In this document: positions 24,447 through 32,445 of the stretch, piece after piece | Layout: the number at the start of each line of letters is the position of its first letter | Numbering within the stretch: the stretch's first letter is position 1 | Notes under the pieces: generated by a model | Databases searched by the model: none | The model's input: only the letters and a program-made list of their open reading frames with translations | Told to the model about the DNA's origin: nothing | Made by a program: the position numbers and the translations under genes | NCBI GenBank assembly: GCA_005240095.1 | Contig: SBAX01000230.1 | Span: 1 to 34,135 of the forward strand | DNA: 34,135 nt | Origin: Phycisphaera mikurensis | GTDB taxonomy: Bacteria; Planctomycetota; Phycisphaerae; UBA1845 | Direction: 5' to 3'

Positions 24447-27386
24447 ATGACTACGCCCGCTATGGCGCAACGCGACGATCGCACGATGCGACGCTGGCAC
24501 GTCGAGGTGCGACCGCGCACGCCCGCCCTTGACGTCCACGGGCGTGACGTCCTTGCCGACGTGCGACAGCTCGGCCTGACCCATGTCGAGGGCGTTCGCT
24601 CCAGCCGGCTCTATCTCTTCGAGGGCCCGCTCCTCGAGTCCGACATCCGCCTGCTCGCCGAGCACCTGCTGACCGACCCCGTTTCCGAAGCCTTCGAGTA
24701 TCGCGAAGGATTGTCCACCCGTGCCCCCGCCGATGGTGTCATCGAGGTGCATCCTCTGCCGGGGGTTATGGATCCGCCCGCGCTCAGCGCGCAGGACGCC
24801 GCTCAGGGCGTGCTTCGCGCCGAGGGCCGCGAGAGGTCGATCCACCAGGTGCAGACGGCGAGGCGCTACGTGATCCTCGGGGCCCGCTCCGCCGACGAGC
24901 TCAACACCATCGCCGCCAAGGTCCTGGCCAACGACTGCATCGAGAGCTGGTTCATCAAGGGATTTGGGCGCCATGATGCCATCCCGGATGCGTTTCCCGC
25001 TCCGCCGCTGCGCCCCTTTGAGCTGCGTCACGTGGCCATTCGTGCGCTGAGCGACGATCAACTCACCAGACTGTCTCGCGAAGGCCACCTGTTCCTCTCC
25101 CTGGAGGAGATGCGTGCCGTCCGTGAGCATTTTGCCACGCTGCGGCGCGATCCGTCCGACCTGGAATTGGAAACCCTCGCCCAGACCTGGTCCGAGCATT
25201 GCGTACACAAGACCTTGAAGAGCGCCATCCACTACCGCGGGGAAAACTTTGGAGAGCCAGGGCAGGTAGAGGTCCGCTTCGAGAACCTTCTCAAGGACAC
25301 CATCGTCGCTGCCACGCGTAAGCTCAATCGCGACTGGTGCCTTTCAGTTTTCGTGGACAACGCGGGGGTGATTGCGTTCGACGAGGACTATGGGATTGCC
25401 CTTAAGGTCGAGACCCACAATCACCCTTCCGCGATCGAGCCGTACGGCGGGGCGGCAACCGGCGTGGGCGGGTGCATTCGCGACATCATGGGGTGCGGAC
25501 TGGGCGCCAAGCCCATCGCCTCCACGGACGTGTTCTGCCTGGCCGACGCCGATTTCGATGCTCGGCGACTGCCGGCGGGTGTGCTGCATCCGCGGCGCGT
25601 TCTCAAGGGCGTGGTGGCGGGGGTGCGCGACTATGGCAATCGCATGGGGATTCCCACGGTCAATGGGGCGATCTACTTTGATGAGCGATATCTGGCCAAT
25701 CCCCTGGTGTTCTGCGGCTGCGTGGGACTGATTCCCCGCAACCGCATTCACAAGAAGCCGCAATCGGGGGACTTCATCGTCGTGGCCGGCGGTCGGACGG
25801 GGCGCGACGGCATCCACGGGGCGACGTTCTCCTCCGCGGAACTGACCGATCAGCATGCCGACGAGTTTTCCCATGCGGTGCAGATCGGCAACGCCATCCA
25901 GGAGAAAACGCTGCTCGACGCCATGCTCATCGCCCGAGACCACACGGAAGGCTGTCTGTATTCCGCGGTCACCGACTGCGGGGCGGGCGGACTGAGCAGC
26001 GCCGTGGGAGAAATGGGCGCTGAGCTCGGGGCCGTCGTCAATCTGGAAAAAGTGCCCCTCAAATACTCCGGCCTGCGCTACGACGAGATCTGGATCTCCG
26101 AGGCGCAGGAACGGATGGTCTTCGCCGTTCCGCCGGATCGACTGGAACGCTTCCTGGCTGTTTTTCGCAAGGAAGAAGTCGAGGCCACGGTCATCGGCTC
26201 GTTCGCGAGCGACGGCATCCTGCGCGTTCGCTACAACGGCACGACAGTCGGGGAACTCGACATGCATCTCCTGCACGAGGGTCTGCCCCGCCGATCGCTT
26301 TCGGCTACTTGGAGCATCAAGAGCGAGCCGCGGGCTTCAGCCCGTGCGGACGTGGGATCAACGACGGACGCCAATCAGCTCCTGCTCGCGAAACTCGCCG
26401 ATCTGAACGTCGCCTCGAAGGAATGGGTGATCCGTCAATATGACCACGAGGTCCAGGGGCGCAGCGTGATCAAGCCGCTGGTCGGTCCGGCCTTCGGCCC
26501 TTCGGATGCCGCGGTGCTTCGCCCAAGATACGAAAGCTACAGAGGCATCGCCATCGGCTGCGGCCTATGTCCGGACATCAGAAATATCGACGACGTTGCT
26601 GACCCCTACATGATGGCCATCTGCGCCGTGGACGAAGCCCTGCGCAACGTCATCTGCGTGGGCGCCGATCCCGACCAGACGGCCATTCTCGACAACTTTT
26701 GCTGGCCCAAGTGCGACAGTGAGGAGTCGCTGGGCGCACTGGTCCGCGCCTGCCGCGGCGCAGCCGATGCGGCGATCGCCTATGGCTTGCCTTTCATTTC
26801 CGGCAAGGATTCGCTCAACAATGAATTCTCTATGAGCGCCGAGGAATCGCGGCGCACGGGACTGCCCCGGCAAATGGCCATCCCCTATACGCTCCTCATC
26901 AGCGCCGTCGGCATCGTGCCCGACGTGCGCCGCTGTGTGACGGCGGACTTGAAGGAACCCGGAAATGTGCTGGGCCTCGCAACTGCGGATGCGAGGGTCC
27001 TGCCGCTGAAAGGCGCGGCAGAGTTGCATCGACAGGTCTCCAAGTTCATCCACAGCGGCAAGGTCAAGGCCGCCCACGACATCAGCGACGGCGGGATCGC
27101 GGCGACCGTCGCTGAAATGTGCATTGCTTCCGGGTTGGGCGCGGAAGTTGATCTCACCCCTGATTCTGGAGGCGGGTGGACTACCTGTCACCCGACGTCC
27201 TATGTTCTGGAGATGAGTGAGAAGGATGCCGGTGCGGCCGACTGCCCGCTTCAGATCATTGGCCGGGTGACGGCCCCGCGGCCTGACGGGAATGCCCGCC
27301 TGAGAATCGGCGACATGGTGGACATCTCGGTTGCCGAACTCGCCCAGGCCTGGCGCAGTCCTCTTGCCCAGGGAGGAGGCAAGTAG
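24447..27386 (+). CDS. purL: Phosphoribosylformylglycinamidine synthase PurL with N-terminal tandem PurS-like domains
   Basis: LETLAQTWSEHCVHKTLKSAI, KVETHNHPSAIEPYGGAATGVGGCIRDIMG, WVIRQYDHEVQGRSVIKPLVG, LPFISGKDSLNNEF, AHDISDGGIAATVAEM; start taken at MTTPAMAQ. Confidence 0.95.
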   Translation: MTTPAMAQRDDRTMRRWHVEVRPRTPALDVHGRDVLADVRQLGLTHVEGVRSSRLYLFEGPLLESDIRLLAEHLLTDPVSEAFEYREGLSTRAPADGVIEVHPLPGVMDPPALSAQDAAQGVLRAEGRERSIHQVQTARRYVILGARSADELNTIAAKVLANDCIESWFIKGFGRHDAIPDAFPAPPLRPFELRHVAIRALSDDQLTRLSREGHLFLSLEEMRAVREHFATLRRDPSDLELETLAQTWSEHCVHKTLKSAIHYRGENFGEPGQVEVRFENLLKDTIVAATRKLNRDWCLSVFVDNAGVIAFDEDYGIALKVETHNHPSAIEPYGGAATGVGGCIRDIMGCGLGAKPIASTDVFCLADADFDARRLPAGVLHPRRVLKGVVAGVRDYGNRMGIPTVNGAIYFDERYLANPLVFCGCVGLIPRNRIHKKPQSGDFIVVAGGRTGRDGIHGATFSSAELTDQHADEFSHAVQIGNAIQEKTLLDAMLIARDHTEGCLYSAVTDCGAGGLSSAVGEMGAELGAVVNLEKVPLKYSGLRYDEIWISEAQERMVFAVPPDRLERFLAVFRKEEVEATVIGSFASDGILRVRYNGTTVGELDMHLLHEGLPRRSLSATWSIKSEPRASARADVGSTTDANQLLLAKLADLNVASKEWVIRQYDHEVQGRSVIKPLVGPAFGPSDAAVLRPRYESYRGIAIGCGLCPDIRNIDDVADPYMMAICAVDEALRNVICVGADPDQTAILDNFCWPKCDSEESLGALVRACRGAADAAIAYGLPFISGKDSLNNEFSMSAEESRRTGLPRQMAIPYTLLISAVGIVPDVRRCVTADLKEPGNVLGLATADARVLPLKGAAELHRQVSKFIHSGKVKAAHDISDGGIAATVAEMCIASGLGAEVDLTPDSGGGWTTCHPTSYVLEMSEKDAGAADCPLQIIGRVTAPRPDGNARLRIGDMVDISVAELAQAWRSPLAQGGGK
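26324..26352. repeat. Repeat family C copy inside purL
   Basis: gcgagccgcgggcttcagcccgtgcggacg, encodes SEPRASARADV. Confidence 0.82.
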
Positions 27387-27387
27387 C

Positions 27388-28302
27388 ATGGGTAGCGTGC
27401 GCGTTCTCGTCGTCCGGGCCGCGGGCATCAACTGCGACGAGGAGATCGTGCACTGCTGGCGGCTGGCCGGCGCACGGCCGGACCTGCTACATGTCAATGA
27501 GCTCGTCGCCAATCCGCGTCTCCTGGATGACTACGCCGTGGTTACCATCCCCGGAGGTTTCAGCTATGGCGACGACCTCGGCGCCGGTGTGATCCTCGCC
27601 CAGCGCATGCAGCACGAACTCGCCAGCCCGCTGCGCGAGTTCGTCGATCGCGGCGGCGGGGTCTTCGGGGTCTGCAACGGCTTCCAGGCCCTGGTCAAGA
27701 TGGGCCTGCTGCCCGGCGGGGTCTTCGGCCGCGACAGCCTTACCGTCACCTACAACGACTCCGCGAAATTCGAAGCCCGCTGGGTGAAGCTCGAAGTGTG
27801 TACCGACAAATGCCCCTTCCTCGGCGAGCGGGCCGCGGATACGGAGCGAGCCGCGCGCTTCAGCCCGCGCGGACGCTCGGAGCCAAAGCAAGCCGCGGCT
27901 CGGCAGGAGCCTCGCCCTCCCCTGATGCCGTCAGGAAGGGTTCTCGAACTGCCCGTCGAGCACGCCGAAGGCAAGGTGGTGACGGCCACGCCTGCCATCG
28001 CTGAGCAACTGCTGGCTAATGGCCAGGTCGCCTTGCGCTACGTCGATGATCAGGGCCGAACCGACCGCTATCCCGCCAACCCCAACGGAAGCGTTGCGGG
28101 CATCGCCGGCCTCTGCGACCCTACCGGCCGCATCTTCGGCCTCATGCCCCACCCCGACCGCCACTTCGACCACACCCAGCACCCCTGCTGGACAAGCCGC
28201 ACCGCCACTCCCTTTGGGAGAGGGCAGGGAGAGGGCACTCCCGCCGACGGCCTGACAATCTTCCTGAATGCCGTGCGTCACTGGTGTGGCGCTACCGCTT
28301 GA
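27388..28302 (+). CDS. purQ: Phosphoribosylformylglycinamidine synthase, glutaminase subunit, with repeat-derived insertions
   Basis: RVLVVRAAGINCDEEIVHCWRLAGA...TIPGGFSYGDDLGAGVILAQRM...GVCNGFQALVKMGLLPG...GLMPHPDRH. Confidence 0.95.
   Translation: MGSVRVLVVRAAGINCDEEIVHCWRLAGARPDLLHVNELVANPRLLDDYAVVTIPGGFSYGDDLGAGVILAQRMQHELASPLREFVDRGGGVFGVCNGFQALVKMGLLPGGVFGRDSLTVTYNDSAKFEARWVKLEVCTDKCPFLGERAADTERAARFSPRGRSEPKQAAARQEPRPPLMPSGRVLELPVEHAEGKVVTATPAIAEQLLANGQVALRYVDDQGRTDRYPANPNGSVAGIAGLCDPTGRIFGLMPHPDRHFDHTQHPCWTSRTATPFGRGQGEGTPADGLTIFLNAVRHWCGATA
27848..27880. repeat. Repeat family C copy inside purQ
   Basis: cgagccgcgcgcttcagcccgcgcggacgctcgg. Confidence 0.82.
27894..27921. repeat. Repeat family A copy inside purQ
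   Basis: cgcggctcggcaggagcctcgccctcccc. Confidence 0.88.
28204..28241. repeat. Degenerate repeat family B copy inside purQ
   Basis: ccactccctttgggagagggcagggagagggcactcc, encodes TATPFGRGQGEGTP. Confidence 0.6.
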
Positions 28303-30361
28303 GGATCTCCTCAGCCAAGGGGCCGGCGTCGTAGATCTTTTTCATGGCCTCGATCATGGCCCGGGAATCCACGGATACCGCGCGGGCCTGGTCTTCGGTG
28401 TAGGCGATGTCCAGGACGAGGCTCTGGATGTTGCCGTCGAAGATCAGTCCAACGACCTCGCCCTTGGTGTTGACCACCGGGCTACCGGAGTTGCCGCCGA
28501 TGATGTCCGCGGTGCACACGAAGTTGTAGGGCGTCTTGAGGTCCAGCTTGTCCTTGCGGTCCCACCAGACCTTGGGCAGCTCAAAGCCCTTCTGCCCCTT
28601 ACGCTCCGTGGCCCGCTGGTACATGCCGGCGAAATCCGTGAACGCGGGCACGTCCTTGCCGGTTTCCTTGTAGCCCTTCACCGGTCCGAAGGCCAGGCGC
28701 AGGGTGAACGTGGCATCGGGATAGGCATCCTCGCCGTTGATGGCGAACTGCGCCGCGGCGATCTTGGCGTAGGCTTCCCGCTCGGCGGATTCGATCTCAT
28801 CCTCATAGCGCTTCCGCAGGGCACGGGCTTCCGGATCGAGGTCCTTGGCGAGCTTGATCATCGGATCGGTCGAGGTGGCGATGGCTTCGGTGCCGCCCGC
28901 GGCGATCTTCTTGCGAACCTCGACATCCTTGAGCTTGGTGCCCCTGACCAGCATTTCGGCGCGAGCCTGCGGAGACATGCCGCCCAGGGCCTTTTGCACG
29001 TAGGGGTCGTCATAGCCCAGCATCTCGGCCATGTAGGAAAGTCCGCTGGCGATGCGGTTGATCTCCAGGTCATCGTAGATGGGCTTGGGTGAATACAGGT
29101 CCAGGTACAGCGAGTCGAGGTTGGAATCGGCATACTCACGCAGCCGCTCCGGGCTGGGCTTGGGAAGCTCATCGGCCAGACGAACGAGGTCGCGGGCAAT
29201 GCCGAACAGATCGCCATTGGGGCCGACCTGGCGGCGGAGAGCGAAAGTGCGATAGCTAGTCAGGGCCTTGGCGATCTGGTCCCATGCGTCGCCCCACTGG
29301 CCCTTGTAGTCGGGGTTGGCGTCTACCGCGGCGCGGAGCTTCTTCTCGTCCGCGATCTTCCTGGCCATTACGGCCGGGTCCTGAATGCCGGCGAGCATGC
29401 CCGTGCGGGCCTTACGCCCGTTCTGCACGCCAAAGAAGTCGCCCGATGCGATGCGCTCGAACTCCTCGTTACGGGCCATGAAGGTGGCCAATTGCACCTC
29501 GCGCCGCCACAGACGCTGCAGGCTCAGCGGCATCTCAAAATCCCGCAGGTACTTGAGGTGCTCGACGGTGTTCTGCCGCTGCGTGCGCCCGGGATGACCG
29601 CTGACGAAGACCAGATCGCCATCAGCCGCGCCATTCTGGCTCCACTTGAGGTAATGCTCGGGCTTGAGCGGCTTGCCGTCCTCGTACACACGGAAGAAGC
29701 ACATATCCAGGTCGAAGCGGGGGTACTCGAAGTTGTCCGTGTCCCCGCCGAAGAAGGCGATATCCTGCTCCGGGGCCATGACCAGGCGCACATCGGTGTA
29801 CCGCTTGTACTGATACAGGTGATAGCGCCCGCCCTTGTACAGTGTCACCACCTGACAGTCGAGCTTAGTGGCGTCCTCGCATTCCTTCTCGATGGTCAGC
29901 ATCATCTTGCGGCGGGCGGTGTTGGCGTCGGCCGGGGACATGTCCTTCGCGGCCGCCCCCTTCACCCGCTCGGTCACGTCGTCGATCTTCCAGAGGATGT
30001 TGAGCTCCAGATCCTCGCACTTGAGCTCGTCGGCCGCCGTCTTGGCATAGAAGCCGGTCTTGAGCAGGTTCTTTTCCGGAGTGGAGAACTTCTCCAGGTT
30101 GTCCGAGCCCACGTGATGATTGGTCATCACCAGCCCGCTCGCGGACACCAGCGATCCCGAGCCGCCGGTGTTGAACCGCACCGAGGACTTCTGCACATGC
30201 TCGAGCCATGTGGGCGTCGGCTCGAAACCGTACTTTTCCTTGAGATACTTGGTAGGCGGCTTGGTGTAGAGCCACATGCCTTCGTCAGCGGCGGCAAGGT
30301 TCGCAAACATGACGGCCGCAAGCGCAGCAACAGCCGGGCGGGATACGAAACGCATGAACAT
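28292..30361 (-). CDS. S46 family serine peptidase (dipeptidyl-peptidase 7/11-like); start at 30361 or 30355
   Basis: DEGMWLYTKPPTKYLKEKYGFEPTPTWLEHVQKSSVRFNTGGSGSLVSASGLVMTNHHVG...DIIGGNSGSPVVNTKGEVVGLIFDGNIQSL. Confidence 0.94.
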   Translation of the reverse strand: MFMRFVSRPAVAALAAVMFANLAAADEGMWLYTKPPTKYLKEKYGFEPTPTWLEHVQKSSVRFNTGGSGSLVSASGLVMTNHHVGSDNLEKFSTPEKNLLKTGFYAKTAADELKCEDLELNILWKIDDVTERVKGAAAKDMSPADANTARRKMMLTIEKECEDATKLDCQVVTLYKGGRYHLYQYKRYTDVRLVMAPEQDIAFFGGDTDNFEYPRFDLDMCFFRVYEDGKPLKPEHYLKWSQNGAADGDLVFVSGHPGRTQRQNTVEHLKYLRDFEMPLSLQRLWRREVQLATFMARNEEFERIASGDFFGVQNGRKARTGMLAGIQDPAVMARKIADEKKLRAAVDANPDYKGQWGDAWDQIAKALTSYRTFALRRQVGPNGDLFGIARDLVRLADELPKPSPERLREYADSNLDSLYLDLYSPKPIYDDLEINRIASGLSYMAEMLGYDDPYVQKALGGMSPQARAEMLVRGTKLKDVEVRKKIAAGGTEAIATSTDPMIKLAKDLDPEARALRKRYEDEIESAEREAYAKIAAAQFAINGEDAYPDATFTLRLAFGPVKGYKETGKDVPAFTDFAGMYQRATERKGQKGFELPKVWWDRKDKLDLKTPYNFVCTADIIGGNSGSPVVNTKGEVVGLIFDGNIQSLVLDIAYTEDQARAVSVDSRAMIEAMKKIYDAGPLAEEILKR

Positions 30362-30519
30362 GATCTTTGGTCCTTTCAAAACGGTAATCACGAAAGAGCC
30401 ATTATGCAGCTTACGTACCGTACAAACAAAGCCGGGCGGTGAGCCGACGGTTTTTTACGTGGCGGGCTTTGAGCGTATGTGGGGGCTATTGGGTTCTCGC
30501 CTCCCCAGGGCGCGGCGTT

Positions 30520-30550
30520 ATGTAACTCCTTGTAGTTCAAGAAGTTACAT
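30520..30550. repeat. Intergenic inverted repeat atgtaactccttg-tagtt-caagaagttacat
   Basis: 13-bp arms, 12/13 pairing, 5-nt loop. Confidence 0.85.
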
Positions 30551-30564
30551 GGCTGGGTTGGCCG

Positions 30565-30590
30565 GGTGGCATGACCAAGCGCCGCCATGC
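30565..30590. repeat. Repeat family F (GGCATGACCAAGCGCCGCCATGC)
   Basis: Related to catggccaag...gccgccatgc at 32206-32263. Confidence 0.6.
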
Positions 30591-30641
30591 CTCTGGAAGG
30601 CGTCTCGCGAGCCGGTCTACGATCCTTGCGGAGGTACTGCC

Positions 30642-30944
30642 ATGGCCGCCCCAAGGCGATGGTCGCACAAGGTCAAAACGGTATCGACCTATCCGCCCGC
30701 GGGATTGTTCACCAAGGATGCTGTAACTGTAGCCCGGGTGATGGCCAGCAAGCGGATAAGTCCCAAGGGGCTAGGCTCCGGCATCCGCATGATCCAGTTT
30801 TTCATCAACCGCGCCGGAAAGAACCTGCCCGCGGCCCGCCGCCGGGAACTGGAGAAGGCCAAGAGAATCCTCCAGGAGCGAGCAAGGAACGCGAAGGCAG
30901 CTCCGCGCTCCCGACGGCGACGCAGGAAACGCAGTCCCGAGTGA
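30642..30944 (+). CDS. DUF3175 domain-containing protein
   Basis: RRWSHKVKTVSTYPPAGLFTKDAVTVARVMASKRISPKGLGSGIRMIQFFINRAGKNLPAARRRELEKAKRIL. Confidence 0.85.
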   Translation: MAAPRRWSHKVKTVSTYPPAGLFTKDAVTVARVMASKRISPKGLGSGIRMIQFFINRAGKNLPAARRRELEKAKRILQERARNAKAAPRSRRRRRKRSPE

Positions 30945-30987
30945 TGGGGCAGCGCAGCCAGGCACGGCGGGCCGCGTGTCCCTTGAG

Positions 30988-31017
30988 ACGGCTCGGCAGG
31001 AGCCTCGGCCTCCCTCC
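30988..31017. repeat. Repeat family A copy
   Basis: acggctcggcaggagcctcggcctccctcc. Confidence 0.82.
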
Positions 31018-31167
31018 TTAATGGCGCTTGAAGTATTGGACGGCGCGTTCGTGCTTTTCGGCGGCCTCGCGGGTGGGGAAGGTTCCGAGGTTGCGCCGCT
31101 TGCCGGTCTTGGGATTGATCGATCGCGAGTAGAGCCGGTATTCGCCTGAGGGGAGTTTGCGGATCAT
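31018..31167 (-). CDS. 49-aa small conserved-looking protein, not in the supplied ORF track
   Basis: MIRKLPSGEYRLYSRSINPKTGKRRNLGTFPTREAAEKHERAVQYFKRH*, read from the reverse complement. Confidence 0.8.
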   Translation of the reverse strand: MIRKLPSGEYRLYSRSINPKTGKRRNLGTFPTREAAEKHERAVQYFKRH

Positions 31168-31227
31168 GGCCCGTTCTCCAGCCCCGACCTTGCTCGAAGG
31201 ATTCTAGGCGAGCGGGCTCGGTGGGAC

Positions 31228-31262
31228 CCTCACCCCGGCCCTCTCCCTGCGAGGGAGAGGGA
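31228..31262. repeat. Repeat family B copy
   Basis: cctcaccccggccctctccctgcgagggagagggag. Confidence 0.85.
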
Positions 31263-31275
31263 GTTTGCCGGTTTG

Positions 31276-31587
31276 TCACCGGACGGCGGTGGTTGCCCGC
31301 ATGGACTTGCGGTGCGTGCGGATGTGTGCGGCCACGGCGGCCTCGGCCTCGCGAAGGCCGGCGCCCGTCTGCTGCCGATGGAGCTTCACTGCGGCGAACT
31401 TCTTGCGCGGCTGAAGCGCCAGGGCTTTCACTTCCTCGGAAAGGATCGCCGCGGGGGAGTCGTCAAGCTTCACCCCGATGTGTTCGAGGATCAGGTTGAC
31501 CTTGGCCTCCAGCCGTTGCAGGCGCTGGTCGTCCGGTCGATTGAACAGGGATTCCCAGAAGCGTTTCGTGCCGGTCACAGGACGCAC
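31276..31587 (-). CDS. Small protein with ribosomal L7/L12 C-terminal-like domain
   Basis: KKFAAVKLHRQQTGAGLREAEAAVAAHI resembles the L7/L12 CTD helix pattern (AIKLxRExTGLGLKEAKDAV). Confidence 0.65.
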   Translation of the reverse strand: MRPVTGTKRFWESLFNRPDDQRLQRLEAKVNLILEHIGVKLDDSPAAILSEEVKALALQPRKKFAAVKLHRQQTGAGLREAEAAVAAHIRTHRKSMRATTAVR

Positions 31588-31835
31588 TCCATCTCTTACC
31601 TGTCTATCGGTGTTTTCCGGGGCGGCGCGCGGTTGCCATCGCCTGCTTCTCGGACCGCTTGCAGCGAACCAGGATGGTCAAATAATCTTTGGACCTGTGG
31701 AGCCTGCTCGGTGTACCACAGACGCGTAGCGCTGCGGCTCGCAAGTCGCCAGGCTTGCCGATACAGTGCCAGGCGATCCTACGAGTTGGTTGCGCCGGCC
31801 TCGGCGAGCCCACGGCAAAGCCGGGCGGAGAAGTC

Positions 31836-32195
31836 ATGCTCCAGGGACTACGGCGGTACGAAGTTCAGGCACGGTATGCGTTGGCGTTGGCCGTACTATC
31901 GGCCGTGCCCGGCGTCGCGGCGCTGGTGCTCGGGCTTACGCGCTTCGACGCCATGCTTGGGCGAATCGTCTACGGTTCGCACGGACGCTTCGTGCCCGCC
32001 TTCGTGGGGTGCGTATTCCTGTCCATGATCCCCGCCGCACTGGGCTTCGTCCTGGGACTGAGCAGCGCCGGGCAGCGCCGCAACGACCGCTCAGGCCTGT
32101 CCTGGATCGGCTTCTTCCTCGGCGGCACCGTGCTGAGCATCGACCTTATTCTGCTGATTGCTTTCTACATGCTCCGCCTGGAGCGTCCGGTCTGA
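31836..32195 (+). CDS. Small integral membrane protein (DUF4190-like)
   Basis: Three hydrophobic segments: ALALAVLSAVPGVAALVLGL, FVGCVFLSMIPAALGFVLGL, FFLGGTVLSIDLILLIAFYML. Confidence 0.55.
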   Translation: MLQGLRRYEVQARYALALAVLSAVPGVAALVLGLTRFDAMLGRIVYGSHGRFVPAFVGCVFLSMIPAALGFVLGLSSAGQRRNDRSGLSWIGFFLGGTVLSIDLILLIAFYMLRLERPV

Positions 32196-32205
32196 TCGGC
32201 GGCTC

Positions 32206-32263
32206 GCATGGCCAAGGGCCAGCGCGCCCGTGAGTGCCATGGCCAAGCGCAGCGCCGCCATGC
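32206..32263. repeat. Repeat family F, two tandem degenerate units
   Basis: gcatggccaagggccagcgcgcccgtgagtgccatggccaagcgcagcgccgccatgc. Confidence 0.6.
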
Positions 32264-32350
32264 AGTGCCGCATAACGCCCGGGGCGGCAAGGCTTGGTCC
32301 GGATCAGTTGGCAAGACCGCGTTTCGCGGCTATGCTCACCATTAGCTGAG

Positions 32351-32424
<74 letters not shown>

Positions 32425-32445
32425 GTCTCCTAAAGCCTACTGCGT

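Noticed and set aside
30276-30641. N-terminal part of the 222-aa DUF3175 ORF
   Set aside because: It overlaps the S46 gene start and the intergenic hairpin; the conserved domain begins at 30642.
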